The notes below the pieces were generated by a model. That model did no database searches, was not told the origin of the DNA, and saw nothing but the letters and a program-made list of their open reading frames with translations. Both the position numbers and the translations under genes were made by a program. A stretch of 64,000 nucleotides of DNA, from assembly GCF_017874535.1 (NCBI RefSeq), contig NZ_JAGGLS010000002.1, positions 1 through 64,000 on the forward strand. Direction: 5' to 3'. Source of the DNA: Anaerococcus nagyae (GTDB lineage Bacteria; Bacillota; Clostridia; Tissierellales; Peptoniphilaceae). Positions 17,291 to 25,561 of this stretch are shown piece after piece; the stretch's first letter is position 1, and each line of letters begins with the position of its first letter.

Positions 17291-18184
17291 ATGGCATATA
17301 TAAGAAGAAAAAAATCAAACAAATCATTTATAATAACAATTCTAATCCTGATTATTACAATAATTATATCTTCACAGACAAATGTTGTATCAGATACAGG
17401 ATCTAATCTTGCAAATTCAATACTAAGACCAGTTGAAAAGTTCACATATTCAGTATCTTCTGAAGTAATGGAACAAATAGAAAGAACTGTTGGGTCTAAA
17501 GAAACACGTAGTGAAGTTGAAAGATTAGAAGCGGAAAATAGATCATTAGTTATGGAAAATGCAAGACTAGCATCTGTAATTAATAAAGAAGAGTTTTTAA
17601 AAAATGAAGCAGAGGCAATTAACGATACACAAAATAAATATATGAAAGCAAGTGTTGTAAATACAGATATTAACTCATTAACTAGTTCATTTACTATCGA
17701 TAAGGGTAAGAAAGATGGAGTTGCGGTAAATGATATAATCTTACAAGCTGTAGGTGATAGTAAGTACTATACAGGATTAGTAGGAAAGGTAACAGAAGTA
17801 TTTGATACAACATCAAGAGTGGAAACTATAAATAATCAAGCCAATGATGTCTCATTTATAAATACAAGAAGTGGAGATTATGGAGTGATTGATAAATTTA
17901 CATCAAGAACGATACAAGGTTATATGTTAGATGTAGAAAGTGAAGCCAAAAACTCAGATGTATTGATGACAAGTGGACTTGGTGGAGTTTATCCTTATGG
18001 AATCTACATTGGAACTATAAGTAATGTTTCAATGAGCCAAGACTCGCTTAGGAAAAATATAACAGTAGATTCACCAGTGGATTTTTCACATATATATAGG
18101 GTTTTAATTTTAAAAGGAAATACTGATTATTCTATAGATGAGAAAGAAAATTTAGAAAATAAGGAGGAGATTGTTAATGAATAA
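17291..18184 (+). CDS. mreC: Rod shape-determining protein MreC
   Basis: The 297-residue protein has an N-terminal cytoplasmic RRKK segment and a membrane helix (about 12-29). An extracytoplasmic coiled coil follows (about 75-115, EVERLEAENRSLVMENARL), then the two beta-barrel MreC domain (TIDKGKKDGVAVND, GVYPYGIYIGTI). It scaffolds PBP2 and MreB across the membrane. It starts 6 bases after mreB and overlaps mreD by 8 bases. Confidence 0.93.
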   Translation: MAYIRRKKSNKSFIITILILIITIIISSQTNVVSDTGSNLANSILRPVEKFTYSVSSEVMEQIERTVGSKETRSEVERLEAENRSLVMENARLASVINKEEFLKNEAEAINDTQNKYMKASVVNTDINSLTSSFTIDKGKKDGVAVNDIILQAVGDSKYYTGLVGKVTEVFDTTSRVETINNQANDVSFINTRSGDYGVIDKFTSRTIQGYMLDVESEAKNSDVLMTSGLGGVYPYGIYIGTISNVSMSQDSLRKNITVDSPVDFSHIYRVLILKGNTDYSIDEKENLENKEEIVNE

Positions 18185-18665
18185 ATTCAAAACTTTTTTA
18201 GTATTATTTATTAGTTTTATTCTCCAAACTACGATTTTTTCAAAAATTGATATTTTTGGTGCTAATATCAATTTATTAATTCCTGCCACAGTTGTACTAA
18301 GTCAAGTACTAGGTAAAAAGATAGGATCTTATGGTGGATTAATTGTAGGACTTATTGAAGATTTTTTGTTTACTAATTTAATAGGAGTCAGAGCCCTATC
18401 TTATTTTTTAATTGGCTCAATAGTAGCAAATGAAAGATTTAAATTCTCAAAGGATAAAACTAGTGGAATTGTACTTACATTTTTAATGACAATTTTAAAC
18501 TTTCTAATCCTTTCTGCTTTATATTATTTAATTAGACAACAAACAAGTTTTGCTAACTATTTACCTATACCTCTGCTTATAGAGGCAATTTTAAATGCAC
18601 TAATATATTTACTTTACAAGGCGATTGTAAAAAAAATTATGTATATACCAACCTATAGTATATAA
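18177..18665 (+). CDS. mreD: Rod shape-determining protein MreD
   Basis: The 162-residue hydrophobic protein has about five helices and the family pattern GLIVGLIEDFLFTNLIGVRAL. The start is ATG 18177, preceded by AAGGAGG at 9 bases inside mreC; a TTG at 18171 is less likely. It is the third component of the elongasome scaffold, and the PBP2 gene follows at 14 bases. Confidence 0.9.
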   Translation: MNKFKTFLVLFISFILQTTIFSKIDIFGANINLLIPATVVLSQVLGKKIGSYGGLIVGLIEDFLFTNLIGVRALSYFLIGSIVANERFKFSKDKTSGIVLTFLMTILNFLILSALYYLIRQQTSFANYLPIPLLIEAILNALIYLLYKAIVKKIMYIPTYSI

Positions 18666-18679
18666 GGGGTGATTGCTAG

Positions 18680-21600
18680 GTGAGAAAACAAAAAGAAAGA
18701 AGATTAATATTCATTGAGATACTTGTAATAGTACTAATGCTAATAATTGTTGGCAGATTATTTTCTGTAATGATAAGTCAGGGCGATTATTATAGGGATT
18801 TATCAGATAATAGAAAAGTTAAAGAAGTAGATGAGATTGCAAGTAGAGGAAATATCTATGATAGAAATGGTAAAATACTCGCAACAAGTGTTCCATCTTT
18901 TGCTGTACAAATTTATAAAGATCAGCTATTAGATCAAAAAGATGAAAAGAAAATTAAAAATCTAGATAAGTTAGTAACAATATTAGAAGCGGATGGTGTT
19001 AATTATACTGATGATTTTGCTATTAAACTAAATTCGTTCACTTACAAAAGAGATGAAGATTATTTTATTTTAGGACAAATGCCAAGTGAAGTTGTAGTTT
19101 CGACTCTGATTGACAATGGACTTGTAAAGGAGTTTTTAACATCTGTTTATAAAGATGACAATGTTAAGTACGAGACTATGAGCACTGCACTTCTTGCATT
19201 AAAAAAACGTGGTATTGATATACCTGCTCACGTAAGTCAAAAAGATGGAGTTTTAAATGTAAAATTTAAAGATCACTCAGAAAATAAATTACGTGCTATT
19301 GGTTACACAAAAGAAGACAATCCAGTAGATGTAGTAATTAATTCTGTTGGAAATGATAGGTCTGTATTATTATCTATATTACAAAATTCAAATGCTAGAC
19401 TACTTGCCTATAATATCCTTGAAAATAATGATTTGCTGGGAAATATTACTCTAAAACCATATGTAGTTAAAGCAGATGAAGATTTAATAGAAAAAAAAGC
19501 TAAATTATCGAAAGCTTATCCAGGAGTAACACTAAAAAGTACACCAGCTAATGATTTTTATGAGATAGTTAAAAGTTCTACAGTTGCTGATGTATTAACT
19601 CAGGCTACTGTAAATGAAGATGGCAAATACGTTATTCCAGCAGATACTCTAATACAACAATTAGAAAATAAAGGTATATATGCTAATTTTGAAACAGAAG
19701 TTATAACAGAAAATGAAGATGATAAAAATCTTTATACTGTCAAGATAAACTTTAAAAATGCTCAAGCAGGTTCTCCAGTTGATGAGCTTGCAAGGATAGC
19801 AGATGAAAATGATCTATTAAAACCACTTATCTTATCAGAAGATGTTAAGTATCTTGCTCAAAATGCAAATACTAAAAATAATATATATCCATCTATAGAT
19901 ATATCTGAAGAAGATCCTGAAAAATGGGATTATACTTTCAATATAGAAAAAAATAATTTTTATACTTATTATGCTAATAAGGATAAAGTTAACCCTAGAG
20001 ATAAGGTTGTGGAGGTATTAGAAAATGAAGATGATGCAAAAGCTATTTTAGAATATCTAAAAAAAATTAATGGTTTAGAGGATTATAGTGACCCAGAAGT
20101 AGTTGGAATTTTAACTATAGATAATCAAGTAATGAGACAAGGTAACTTTGGATATAGGCCAATTAATCTAGTCTATAATATTGATGAATCTACTGTTTTA
20201 AAGATAGAAGAAAATATTGACTCTACTTCTGGTATACAAGTTGATACTATACCTATAAGATCCTATCCTAATAGATATCTTGCAAGTCATATTTTAGGAT
20301 ATATGGGACCTATAGCTACTACTGAAGAAGTAGATAAGTATGTGAATCAAAGGGATTATCTAAGAGATGAAATCATTGGTAAAACAGGTATAGAAGAATC
20401 TTATCAAGATAACTTAAAAGGTAAAAATGGAAAGAGTCTAGTAACAGTAGATTCCTCTGGAAATAGGCGTCAAACCATATCTCAAACTCCATCTGAACCA
20501 GGAGATGATTTATATCTTTCAATTGATATAGATTTACAAAGACAAGCTGAAAAATCTTTAGAAGGGGTCTTAGAAGCTCTTAGAAAAGGAGAGATGTATA
20601 AATCAGAGTATGGTTCATTTATGCCATTACGTCAAGCTTCCCATGCAAATAGTGGAGCAGTAGTAGTTTCAAATGTAAAAACAGGTGAAGTTCTAGCAAT
20701 GGCTTCTTATCCGGAATATGATCCAAATCTTTTCTCAACAGGTATATCACAATCAGATTGGGAAAGTTTACAAGTAGAAGAAGATAGTGGTCCTTTGGTG
20801 CCAAGACCTATGCTAAATATTGCAACACAAACTGCGGTTATGCCAGGGTCAACATTTAAGCTTGTAACATCTCTAGCTGCTCTAGAAAATGGTCTTGATC
20901 CTCAAGCAGTTATTACAGATTATGGATATGTAGAAGTAGGAGATCAAACCTTTAATAACTTAGCTTGGACAGAGTATGGTATTACCCAAGGTGAGGAAAA
21001 CTTATACGGAGCAATTAGAGATTCAAATAACTATTATTTCTATGTATTAGCTCTAGGAGAAAATCCACATGATGGTAAGTCCATTGGGACAAAATTAGAA
21101 TTAAATGACATAAGAGTAGCAGCAGAAAAATTAGGACTTGATCAGCCAACTGGTATTGAAGTAAATATACCGAAAGAAACAACTGGCAATATCCCATCAA
21201 TAGGCAAGAAAGTAGAAATAACTAAAGCTATGCTACAAAACTATCTTAAAGATAGGTTACCAGTTTACTTAAAAGATGGCGTAAAAAAATCAAAAAGTGA
21301 ATTTGAAAATGATGTTCTAGAAATTGTAAATATGACATCTAGTCCTAGCAAGTGGACTCGTAGTAAAATTATAGATTTCTTAGATGAAAAAGGATATAAT
21401 GCAGAACAATCTTTAGGAGAAGATAGAGCAGGACTTGCAGATACTATAAAATTCACATATTTAAACCAAGCTGAATGGGATATTACAGATATGCTTAATA
21501 TTGTAATAGGTCAAGGTCAAAACTCTTATACACCGATACAAATGAATAGAGCTATAGCAGGTCTTACAAATGGAGGATACTTAAATAAATTAACACTAGT

Positions 21601-22141
21601 AGATAAGATAACCAATCATGATTCAGGGGATGTTTTATTTAATAATGTTCCACAAAGAACTAGAATAGATTTAAAAGATAAAAAATATCTAGAAGATATT
21701 AAATACGGTACACTTTTAGTATCTCAAAATAATAAAATTTTAAATCAAATGCCAGTAGATATAGGAATTAAGACAGGTACTGCAGAAGTAGAAGGTAAAA
21801 ATCCGGATGGGACAGATTATGATTCTTATGCTTGGATGGTAGGATTTGCTCCTTATGATGATCCAGAGATTGCGATTAGTATAGTATTAACTCAAGGAGA
21901 TACATCCTATAATGCTTCTCCTATTATGCGAGACTTAGTATCTAAATACTTTGACTTAGATGTATTTATATCAAATTCAGGTGATACAAAACTTGATGCA
22001 GATATAACTGAATTAGGAGATTCTGTTACAAATGGCGATGAACCAAACATTAATCCAGACGAGTTAAATCTAGATGATGATGACCCTATAAGAAATGATA
22101 ATCAATCACAAAATAAGACAAAAGATACAACTAGTAATTAG
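18680..22141 (+). CDS. Penicillin-binding protein 2 (class B transpeptidase), unusually long
   Basis: The 1153-residue class B PBP has an N-terminal membrane anchor (about 10-30), a PBP dimerisation region and a C-terminal transpeptidase domain. The active site is S724 in STFK, S782 in the SNN motif and K1031 in KTGTAE. The protein is far longer than the usual 600-720 residues. Extra sequence lies between the start of the dimerisation region (IASRGNIYDRNG, near 54) and the later pedestal block (NRYLASHILGYMGP, near 530), and a further insert lies between SNN and KTG. The start is GTG 18680 with AAGGGGTG upstream. It crosslinks peptidoglycan for elongation with MreBCD, whose operon it continues. 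Confidence 0.92.
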   Translation: MRKQKERRLIFIEILVIVLMLIIVGRLFSVMISQGDYYRDLSDNRKVKEVDEIASRGNIYDRNGKILATSVPSFAVQIYKDQLLDQKDEKKIKNLDKLVTILEADGVNYTDDFAIKLNSFTYKRDEDYFILGQMPSEVVVSTLIDNGLVKEFLTSVYKDDNVKYETMSTALLALKKRGIDIPAHVSQKDGVLNVKFKDHSENKLRAIGYTKEDNPVDVVINSVGNDRSVLLSILQNSNARLLAYNILENNDLLGNITLKPYVVKADEDLIEKKAKLSKAYPGVTLKSTPANDFYEIVKSSTVADVLTQATVNEDGKYVIPADTLIQQLENKGIYANFETEVITENEDDKNLYTVKINFKNAQAGSPVDELARIADENDLLKPLILSEDVKYLAQNANTKNNIYPSIDISEEDPEKWDYTFNIEKNNFYTYYANKDKVNPRDKVVEVLENEDDAKAILEYLKKINGLEDYSDPEVVGILTIDNQVMRQGNFGYRPINLVYNIDESTVLKIEENIDSTSGIQVDTIPIRSYPNRYLASHILGYMGPIATTEEVDKYVNQRDYLRDEIIGKTGIEESYQDNLKGKNGKSLVTVDSSGNRRQTISQTPSEPGDDLYLSIDIDLQRQAEKSLEGVLEALRKGEMYKSEYGSFMPLRQASHANSGAVVVSNVKTGEVLAMASYPEYDPNLFSTGISQSDWESLQVEEDSGPLVPRPMLNIATQTAVMPGSTFKLVTSLAALENGLDPQAVITDYGYVEVGDQTFNNLAWTEYGITQGEENLYGAIRDSNNYYFYVLALGENPHDGKSIGTKLELNDIRVAAEKLGLDQPTGIEVNIPKETTGNIPSIGKKVEITKAMLQNYLKDRLPVYLKDGVKKSKSEFENDVLEIVNMTSSPSKWTRSKIIDFLDEKGYNAEQSLGEDRAGLADTIKFTYLNQAEWDITDMLNIVIGQGQNSYTPIQMNRAIAGLTNGGYLNKLTLVDKITNHDSGDVLFNNVPQRTRIDLKDKKYLEDIKYGTLLVSQNNKILNQMPVDIGIKTGTAEVEGKNPDGTDYDSYAWMVGFAPYDDPEIAISIVLTQGDTSYNASPIMRDLVSKYFDLDVFISNSGDTKLDADITELGDSVTNGDEPNINPDELNLDDDDPIRNDNQSQNKTKDTTSN

Positions 22142-22143
22142 AG

Positions 22144-22776
22144 GTGAATATGCAAATATATGTTATAAATGGACCAGATGGAATAGGGAAGATTGACTTT
22201 TCAGTTAATCTTGCTGAAAACTTAAAAAATTCCAATAAAGTCTTACTAATTCAAGGAAAAAGGAAGGCTGCATCTAATATAGAAGATTATTTTAAAAAAG
22301 ATGGAATGATTACCTATGATATAGCTGATTATTTTACAGAACTTGCTCCTCTTTCAATGGTTGTTATCAATCAATATGATAATTTGGATTTTATAATTAG
22401 TCCTTTACTTGAAGATAAATATGAAATAAAAAGTGAAGATATAAAAAAACTTTTATCAGATGTTTCCTATGACTATGTAATTATAAATGGGATAGATAAA
22501 AATCTATTATCGGATAAATATGTAATTGACATAGTAGGTGAAAATGACCTATCTTATGTGAGCGATAGTGATGCATTTTTTATAAATAGAGTTTCTGATG
22601 ATTATGATGTTAGAAAATATAAGGATCAAATTGATAGTAAAAGCTCAAAATTTCTTGGAACAGTAAAAGAAGGCGGATATTTTCAAGAAATTATTGAAAA
22701 TCTAAAAAATGAAAATGAAGTAGAAGTTGCTAAAATAGGATTCTTTGAAAGATTAAGATCTGGATTCAGAAAATAA
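22144..22776 (+). CDS. Degenerate MinD/ParA-like protein, probably ATPase-inactive
   Basis: The 210-residue protein has the outline of a MinD-type P-loop ATPase, but its Walker A region reads GPDGIGKIDFSVNLAENL. The signature lysine of the deviant Walker A is Pro9, the Ser/Thr after K14 is Ile15, and the Walker B-like strand YDYVIINGID has Asn where Asp is expected. The C-terminus (GFFERLRSGFRK) looks like the amphipathic membrane-targeting helix of MinD. It directly follows mreBCD-PBP2 (2-base gap), where minC-minD commonly lie in Firmicutes; no minC is present. I infer a MinD descendant that keeps membrane binding but not ATP hydrolysis. A diverged tyrosine-kinase-like (BY-kinase) fold is an alternative. 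Confidence 0.6.
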   Translation: MNMQIYVINGPDGIGKIDFSVNLAENLKNSNKVLLIQGKRKAASNIEDYFKKDGMITYDIADYFTELAPLSMVVINQYDNLDFIISPLLEDKYEIKSEDIKKLLSDVSYDYVIINGIDKNLLSDKYVIDIVGENDLSYVSDSDAFFINRVSDDYDVRKYKDQIDSKSSKFLGTVKEGGYFQEIIENLKNENEVEVAKIGFFERLRSGFRK

Positions 22777-22781
22777 AAATT

Positions 22782-22827
22782 AGGACTTAGCAAAGCTTAA
22801 AGCTTTTGACTAAGTCCTCTTTTTTTT
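22782..22827 (+). terminator. Terminator of the mre operon
   Basis: AGGACTTAG pairs with CTAAGTCCT, a perfect 9-bp stem. The loop contains AAAGCTTAAAGCTTT, itself palindromic. A C and eight T follow. The stop codon of the convergent GIY-YIG gene lies inside the left arm, so the hairpin may serve both strands. Confidence 0.85.
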
Positions 22828-23044
22828 GCTTTGATAAATTTTTTATAGCAATTTCTCTTTTTAATGCTTCTGATTTATCCGATATTTCTTCGAAATACAC
22901 GAGTTTACATGGACGATGAGATCTAGTATATTTTGCACCTTTTCCACTATTATGTAAGTCTATTCGATTATCAAGGTCTTTGCACCAGCCAGTATAAAGA
23001 GAGTTATCTTTACATCTTAAAATATATACGTAACCATAAGTCAT
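22787..23044 (-). CDS. GIY-YIG nuclease superfamily protein (YhbQ/UPF0213 type)
   Basis: The 85-residue single-domain protein begins with the GIY-YIG pattern YVYILRCKDNSLYTGWC, followed by the R in DLDNRIDLHNSGKGAKYT and a conserved E in LVYFEEISDKSEALKREI. This is the stand-alone UPF0213 class, small nucleases whose cellular role is poorly defined. Its ATG follows recX without a gap, and the two share a base at 23044, so they form one minus-strand unit. Confidence 0.85.
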   Translation of the reverse strand: MTYGYVYILRCKDNSLYTGWCKDLDNRIDLHNSGKGAKYTRSHRPCKLVYFEEISDKSEALKREIAIKNLSKQKKEDLVKSFKLC

Positions 23045-23646
23045 TAAAACATATCTCCTAAAACTTTATTGATTATATCAAATTCAAATCCCTTGGAGGC
23101 AAGGTATCTATAAACTTTTTGCTTATTTTCTAAAGAAAAATCTCCTTGGGCTTTTTTATTAGCAAAATTATAAGCTTTTTCATATTCTTCTTCATAAGTA
23201 ATATCATCTAAATAAGCTTCAATTAGATAATCTGCTATCTTTTTTGATTTTAGAGAGTATCTAATTTTATTTTTTGACCACCTAGATATACTATGCTTAT
23301 CAGATATATATGATTTTACATAGGATTCATCATCAATTAATCCGTAATCTTTTAGAAATGCTATAGTTTTTTCTATAGTACTGTTATTAAAGTCATTAGA
23401 TTTTAGTAACTTCTCAATCTCAAAACTAGTTTTTTGTGCATATGATATTTTTGATAAGGCAAAAATTTTTGCCCTATTAAATTGATCATCTGCTAAAATT
23501 ATTTTGTAAGTATCAAAGCTGATTTCATCATCTATTTGTATGTTTAATTCATTATAAAGGTCATAAGATATAAAAAAATCTTCCCCATCAATAGTTAATA
23601 TTACTAAATTAAAACTATCTGAATAATTAATTTTTTTAACAATCAT
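23044..23646 (-). CDS. recX: Regulatory protein RecX
   Basis: The 200-residue helical protein matches RecX in its three-helix repeats: a central FLKDYGLIDDESYVKSYI plus SRWSKNKIRYSLKSKKI, and a C-terminal KVYRYLASKGFEFDIINKVL. RecX binds RecA filaments and limits recombinase activity. recA is not in this window. The ATG overlaps the stop of an upstream 34-aa peptide gene (ATGA), which suggests coupled translation. N-terminal residues 1-60 are less conserved beta-rich sequence, as in long Firmicutes RecX proteins. Confidence 0.85.
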   Translation of the reverse strand: MIVKKINYSDSFNLVILTIDGEDFFISYDLYNELNIQIDDEISFDTYKIILADDQFNRAKIFALSKISYAQKTSFEIEKLLKSNDFNNSTIEKTIAFLKDYGLIDDESYVKSYISDKHSISRWSKNKIRYSLKSKKIADYLIEAYLDDITYEEEYEKAYNFANKKAQGDFSLENKQKVYRYLASKGFEFDIINKVLGDMF

Positions 23647-23747
23647 AGACCAGCAATAGATATATATGCATTATATATAATAGGAGCTACCATTGCTATT
23701 GCTATTACTATAGCAAAAATTTTTAAAATTGTTTTTTTATTTTTCAT
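23643..23747 (-). CDS. Small single-helix membrane protein, 34 aa
   Basis: The minus-strand frame encodes MKNKKTILKIFAIVIAIAM followed by VAPIIYNAYISIAGL: a lysine-rich start and one membrane helix. GAGGTGA lies 4 bases before the ATG, and the stop overlaps the recX start in an ATGA arrangement. The size and pattern recall the short DUF4044-type membrane proteins of Firmicutes, but that match is from memory of the pattern only. The strong RBS and coupling support real translation. Its function is unknown. Confidence 0.6.
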   Translation of the reverse strand: MKNKKTILKIFAIVIAIAMVAPIIYNAYISIAGL

Positions 23748-23813
23748 AGTTCACCTCATAAATATTTTACTAGTAAAATAAAAAAAAACATTTTAATAAA
23801 AATAAAAAAAATC

Positions 23814-23843
23814 TTGACAAAGGTAGGCGAATAGTATTATAAT
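23814..23843 (+). promoter_or_regulatory. Strong sigma-A promoter without an evident gene
   Basis: TTGACA, an 18-base spacer and TATAAT. The predicted transcript would begin near 23850 and run about 120 bases to the tRNA-His gene. In between I see no open frame and no recognisable RNA, only GC-richer sequence (23853-23882) that can fold weakly. Confidence 0.6.
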
Positions 23844-23930
23844 AGATCTTGCAGTTGAGAATGCATGAGGCCATTGGGCATCTTATATTAAATGTATATT
23901 AAGTTAATGTAAAAATTATTTTAAAAAAAC

Positions 23931-23958
23931 TTGACATATATTTTATATAGTGTATACT
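23931..23958 (+). promoter_or_regulatory. tRNA operon promoter
   Basis: TTGACA, a 16-base spacer and TATACT lie 17 bases before the tRNA-His gene. Confidence 0.75.
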
Positions 23959-23975
23959 AGATAGGGTAGTGACCT

Positions 23976-24053
23976 GGTGGGTATGGTCCAGTTGGTTAAG
24001 ACACCTGGTTGTGGCCCAGGAGGCCGTGAGTTCGAATCTCACTACTCACCCCA
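23976..24053 (+). tRNA. tRNA-His (anticodon GTG)
   Basis: The acceptor stem GTGGGTA pairs with TACTCAC, with the G(-1) opposite C73 that marks tRNA-His, and the CCA end is encoded. The anticodon arm CCTGG-TTGTGGC-CCAGG gives GTG. The T-arm loop TTCGAATC is standard. The next tRNA follows after one base. Confidence 0.95.
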
Positions 24054-24054
24054 T

Positions 24055-24140
24055 GCGGGATTGGCGGAATTGGCAGACGCGCTAGACTTAGGATCTAGTG
24101 AGAATTTCTCGTGAAGGTTCAACTCCTTTATCCCGCACCA
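24055..24140 (+). tRNA. tRNA-Leu (anticodon TAG)
   Basis: The acceptor stem GCGGGAT pairs with ATCCCGC, and the CCA end is encoded. The anticodon arm CTAGA-CTTAGGA-TCTAG gives TAG (decodes CTA/CTN). A class II long variable arm (GTGAGAATTTCTCGT) is present. It is co-transcribed with tRNA-His. Confidence 0.95.
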
Positions 24141-24146
24141 ATGCTT

Positions 24147-24182
24147 AAAGAAGATGCTGAATAATCAGTGTCTTCTTTTTTT
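24147..24182 (+). terminator. tRNA operon terminator
   Basis: AAAGAAGA pairs with TCTTCTTT and the inner TGCTGA pairs with TCAGTG (two wobble pairs) around an ATAA loop. The T run continues past the stem. Confidence 0.85.
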
Positions 24183-24282
24183 GTGCTTATAATTATAAAT
24201 AGACCTTTATTTTTGATTTTGTTTCTAAGATCTGTTAAAAAAAATGAAAATAGGTTATAATTTATAGTAATAGGAGGATGTT

Positions 24283-24999
24283 TTGCAAAAATTTAAAAGA
24301 GTAGTTTTAAAATTAAGTGGTGAAGCTCTAGCAGGTAACAAAGGTTTTGGTTTTGATGATGATGTCATAGAGGAAATATGTATATCAATAAAACAACTTC
24401 ATTTGCTAGGAGTAGAAATTGCAATTGTTGTAGGTGGTGGTAACTTCTGGAGAGGTAGATCAGGAACTACTATTGATAGAGCAAGTTCTGATAACATAGG
24501 GATGCTAGGTACTGTTATGAATGGTCTTAGAGTTCAAGGGTCTCTTGAAGAGATGGGTTTGGATACAAGGCTTATGACAGCTATTGATATGAAAGAAGTT
24601 GCTGAACCTTATATTAGGCGCCGTGCGGTAAGGCATCTTGAAAAGGGTAGAATTGTTATATTTTCTGCAGGAACTGGTTTACCATATTTTTCAACTGACA
24701 CTACTGCAAGCTTACGTGCTCTAGAAATTGGGGCTGATGTAATCCTTCTAGGAAAAACAGGTACCGATGGAATTTATGATAAGGATCCTAATATCTTTGA
24801 TGATGCTGTTAAATATGATAAATTAACTTATAAAGAGATCTTACAACAAGAAATTAAGATTATGGATACTACAGCAACAAGTCTTGCTATGGATAATAAG
24901 ATGCCTCTTATAGCTTTTGGTATAGATGATCCAAAAAATATGGTTAGAATATTTAACGAAGAAGATCCTATGGGTACAATCGTAAAGGAGAAGTTTTAA
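24283..24999 (+). CDS. pyrH: UMP kinase
   Basis: The 238-residue amino-acid-kinase-fold protein has [12 protein letters not shown] at the N-terminus, GGGNFWRGR and [17 protein letters not shown], the bacterial UMP kinase signatures. It phosphorylates UMP to UDP and is usually a GTP-activated hexamer. The start is TTG 24283, with AGGAGG 5 bases upstream (24272-24277) fixing it. A TATAAT at 24256 with a weak -35 is a possible promoter. frr follows at once, the standard pyrH-frr pair; here tsf and rpsB are not upstream. Confidence 0.95.
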   Translation: MQKFKRVVLKLSGEALAGNKGFGFDDDVIEEICISIKQLHLLGVEIAIVVGGGNFWRGRSGTTIDRASSDNIGMLGTVMNGLRVQGSLEEMGLDTRLMTAIDMKEVAEPYIRRRAVRHLEKGRIVIFSAGTGLPYFSTDTTASLRALEIGADVILLGKTGTDGIYDKDPNIFDDAVKYDKLTYKEILQQEIKIMDTTATSLAMDNKMPLIAFGIDDPKNMVRIFNEEDPMGTIVKEKF

Positions 25000-25560
25000 A
25001 TGAATTATGACGAGATAAAACTTACAGCTGAAAAAGAAATGAAAGAAGCTGTTGAGTCTTTTGAAAGTAGAATTGCAACTATTAAAGCTGGTAGGGCTAC
25101 TGAAGCAGTCTTAGATGGTATAACTTTTGACTATTTTGGAACCCCAACTCCAATTAATCAAGCTGCTACCGTTTCTATTCCAGAGGCAAGACTTTTAGTT
25201 ATAAAACCTTGGGATAAGAATAATATTGCACCTATTGAAAAAGCAATTATTAAAGCGGATATAGGAATAAATCCTCAAAACGATGGTGAAGTTATTAGAT
25301 TACCATTCCCAACTCTTACAGAAGAAAGACGTAAAGAGTATACAAAAGAAGTAAATAAATATGGTGAAGATGCTAAAATTTCTATAAGAAATAAAAGACG
25401 TGATGCTATGGATGAAGTAAAGAAAAGCGAAAAATCTGGGGATATCACTGAAGATGATAGATTTTCACTAGAAGAAGAACTTCAAAATATTACTGATAAG
25501 TATATCAAAGAAGTTGAAGTTCTAGCAGAAAAGAAAAATAAAGAATTATTGTCAGTGTAA
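25000..25560 (+). CDS. frr: Ribosome recycling factor
   Basis: The 186-residue protein matches RRF throughout: the helical domain I ends and the domain II beta region (TFDYFGTPTPINQAATVSIPEARLLVIKPWD) and LTEERRKEYTKEVNKYGEDAKISIRN are diagnostic when read in parts. It disassembles post-termination ribosomes with EF-G. It directly abuts pyrH with AAGGAG upstream. A type IV pilus assembly gene follows after one base rather than the usual uppS/cdsA genes. Confidence 0.96.
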   Translation: MNYDEIKLTAEKEMKEAVESFESRIATIKAGRATEAVLDGITFDYFGTPTPINQAATVSIPEARLLVIKPWDKNNIAPIEKAIIKADIGINPQNDGEVIRLPFPTLTEERRKEYTKEVNKYGEDAKISIRNKRRDAMDEVKKSEKSGDITEDDRFSLEEELQNITDKYIKEVEVLAEKKNKELLSV

Positions 25561-25561
25561 A

